A stretch of DNA of 7,801 nt, taken from contig CAZCFZ010000139.1 of NCBI GenBank assembly GCA_964498065.1, positions 1 to 7,801 of the forward strand, in the 5' to 3' direction. The notes under the pieces are model-generated. The model saw nothing but the letters and a program-made list of their open reading frames with translations, ran no database searches and was not told the DNA's origin. Each line of letters starts with the position of its first letter. Within the stretch, counting starts at the first letter, position 1. Source of the DNA: FEN-1297 sp964498065. Its GTDB lineage: Bacteria; Bacteroidota; Ignavibacteria; Ignavibacteriales; Ignavibacteriaceae. The position numbers were made by a program, and so were the translations under genes. Shown here piece by piece: positions 7,401-7,801 of the stretch.

Positions 7401-7650
7401 TGAAATTCATTTTTTAACCCGGTTATATAATTGGTTTTATGGCATTTATTACGGAATCACGGGAGATTATGATGCTGCTCCAAATAAAACTACTTTAGAA
7501 CAATTACATGAGCTTGAAAATCAGCTTACGAATTACATTGATGATTTTAATAGTATAATTACTGATAAAATAGTTTTATTTAATAAAGCAGCTGTAAAAG
7601 AAGGGATACCGACTCTGCTGCAGGGCAATACCATTAATATTAATCAGTAA
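4429..7650 (+). CDS. Secreted sortilin/BNR (Asp-box) propeller protein with Ig-like and helical C-terminus
   Basis: A 1073-residue protein of the family often labelled VPS10/sortilin-like or 'glycosyl hydrolase BNR repeat'. A signal peptide spans residues 1-26 (KK at 5-6, hydrophobic 8-20, likely cleavage after AFS). Residues 45-740 contain about eleven Asp boxes (S/T-x-D-x-G-x-x-W), starting at 86, 139, 190, 248, 296, 342, 384, 530, 597, 652 and 696; those at 296, 342, 384 and 652 are degenerate. They predict one large or two smaller beta-propellers. Family hallmarks are FRNIGP (49-54), HVDHHAIW (357-364), GGGLQDNNAW (416-425) and THGRGIFVLD (731-740). Residues 812-898 (ITWNL; LPGNYNISV; DPR) look Ig-like, as in FlgD-type domains. 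Residues 905-1060 are mostly helical. The protein has one cysteine (633), so the cysteine-rich 10CC module of eukaryotic sortilins is absent. No type IX sorting tail is visible. No sialidase catalytic set is evident, so a hydrolase label is unsupported. It appears monocistronic, with its own promoter, Shine-Dalgarno site and terminator. Confidence 0.92.
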   Translation: MNYNKKGLIVFLSFLLLLVFNNKAFSKTDKLEKNKFHKDSTDIFSALKFRNIGPAIAGGRVSAVVGIPGKPDIYYIGGASGGVFKTTNGGYSWKAIFTKYPPSIGAIALAPSNPNLVWVGTGEANIRNDITDGKGVYYSPDGGNSWKFMGLKNVGQISKIIINPDNPKIVFVAAIGHAWAPNKERGLYKTIDGGKTWKKVLFVNDTTGVNDVVFEPGNPEVMLAATWQVIRYPWALVDGGKGSGIWESKDGGDTWQRLNKGLPKGLMGRISFGTSLSNPEHVYALIESKHGMLWDSHDFGGHWNLITNNHELDVRPFYFTKMEVAPDNDNKIYFLSFLLTLSKDGGKTVKSINDGVHVDHHAIWIDPKNPSRIIEGNDGGVYQSLTGGKTWHYFDNIPIEQFYQVATDTLIAYHIGGGLQDNNAWYGPSRNLYGNNVDGSHWFTVAGGDGEYVVPAPSDPNIIYSESQDGYLNRLDLKTGLKRHIRPYFFDVSDKSPAELKYRFNWTTPIAVSYNDANEVYLGANVLFKSTDGGTNWKVISPDLTRNDKSKQIKSGGPINLDMSGAETYGTIISIGLSKQNSNVIWIGTDDGQVQVTQDGGVHWMNVTKNIPNLPPWGRVYQLDVSPFSPSICYIAVDLHMLDNDRPYVYRTDNFGKTWTEITGGLPDDEEVHVVREDPNKKGFLFLGNDMGLYYSSNNGENWTRFKSNFPSVPVWDLKFVEQTHDLVVATHGRGIFVLDNITPLEELTKKVEEKNFSLFNLQPVYRFNIWYKSSSSQLGKYSVSNPPNGAVIDYYLKNKIKLNKEEKKKHEVPVLIKITNRNGDEIDTLHGTAKEGINRITWNLHYKSAEFFNEDTVKEKHIDYHNGPEVLPGNYNISVTADNKTETKNVDVKTDPRLKYNMPDAQSQFKAAMKVYADISVMNTMLNRIDGLHQQIADIKKSIKIMKGNNTSNEDQFKSVINRADKIDSLLKTIKDTIYATGPQHGVGEDEIHFLTRLYNWFYGIYYGITGDYDAAPNKTTLEQLHELENQLTNYIDDFNSIITDKIVLFNKAAVKEGIPTLLQGNTININQ

Positions 7651-7674
7651 TTCCTACATTTAACATGATACTTT

Positions 7675-7700
7675 GGGGTGCGTTAAGCACCCCCGTTTTT
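7675..7700 (+). terminator. Intrinsic terminator of the BNR protein gene
   Basis: GGGGTGC (7675-7681) and GCACCCC (7687-7693) form a perfect 7-bp, GC-rich stem closed by the 5-nt loop GTTAA. Two bases later TTTTT (7696-7700) provides the U-tract. It starts 25 nt after the TAA stop and stands out sharply from the AT-rich surroundings. This is the clearest regulatory structure in the window. Confidence 0.9.
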
Positions 7701-7801
7701 AAAATTTATGGGGAAATTCTTTTAACTTTAAAAAATTCCAATATTTTTCATATCTGTCCAAAATAAATAAAAAAGAATCCCTCTAGTAAAGTTGGTAAAT
7801 T
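7701..7801. other. Downstream spacer with no supported feature
   Basis: About 100 nt of AT-rich sequence after the terminator. I find no open frame of note on either strand, no clear promoter and no GC-containing hairpin. It is probably the upstream region of a gene beyond the window. Confidence 0.5.

Noticed and set aside
4429..7650. Sialidase or glycosidase function for the BNR protein
   Set aside because: Asp boxes are structural and occur in many non-enzymatic propellers. I could not identify the arginine triad or the FRIP motif, so a catalytic label is not supported.

Overview
The window is AT-rich DNA carrying three complete protein genes, all on the + strand. It looks chromosomal and comes from a Gram-negative didermic bacterium of the Bacteroidota/Ignavibacteriota/Chlorobiota group. 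Ignavibacteria-like is my best guess. This rests on the style of the large outer-membrane barrel protein, the long sortilin/BNR-type secreted protein, the low GC and the mixed use of Shine-Dalgarno sites. It is inference, since no rRNA or other marker gene is present. No tRNA, rRNA, CRISPR array, transposase or integrase was seen.

Layout. Positions 1-124 hold no convincing coding sequence. They contain a near-perfect 11+11 bp inverted repeat (61-90) that overlaps the -35 of a plausible sigma70-type promoter (70-98). Gene 1 (125-3595) encodes a 1156-residue exported beta-strand-rich outer-membrane protein that starts at TTG. It ends in Phe-Phe and carries an EF-hand-like loop and a tandem GDY motif. 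I read it as a member of the uncharacterised large barrels that resemble SprA in local motifs. Only 29 nt later gene 2 (3625-4086) encodes a cytosolic Nudix hydrolase of the NudB/dihydroneopterin-triphosphate pyrophosphatase type, probably on the same transcript.

A 342-nt AT-rich gap (4087-4428) follows. It contains a weak terminator-like hairpin, a good sigma70-type promoter with a 17-nt spacer, an AT palindrome and a strong Shine-Dalgarno site. Gene 3 (4429-7650) encodes a 1073-residue secreted protein with about eleven Asp-box/BNR repeats in its first 740 residues, then an Ig-like region and a helical C-terminus. It ends in front of a strong intrinsic terminator (7675-7700). The last 100 nt hold nothing I can support.

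Working together: genes 1 and 3 are both envelope or exported proteins, but they appear to be separate transcription units. Gene 2 has no obvious functional tie to either. There is no clear multi-gene novel system here. The items most worth a second look are the SprA-like barrel, the palindrome over its promoter, and the conserved His/Asp cluster in the propeller protein.
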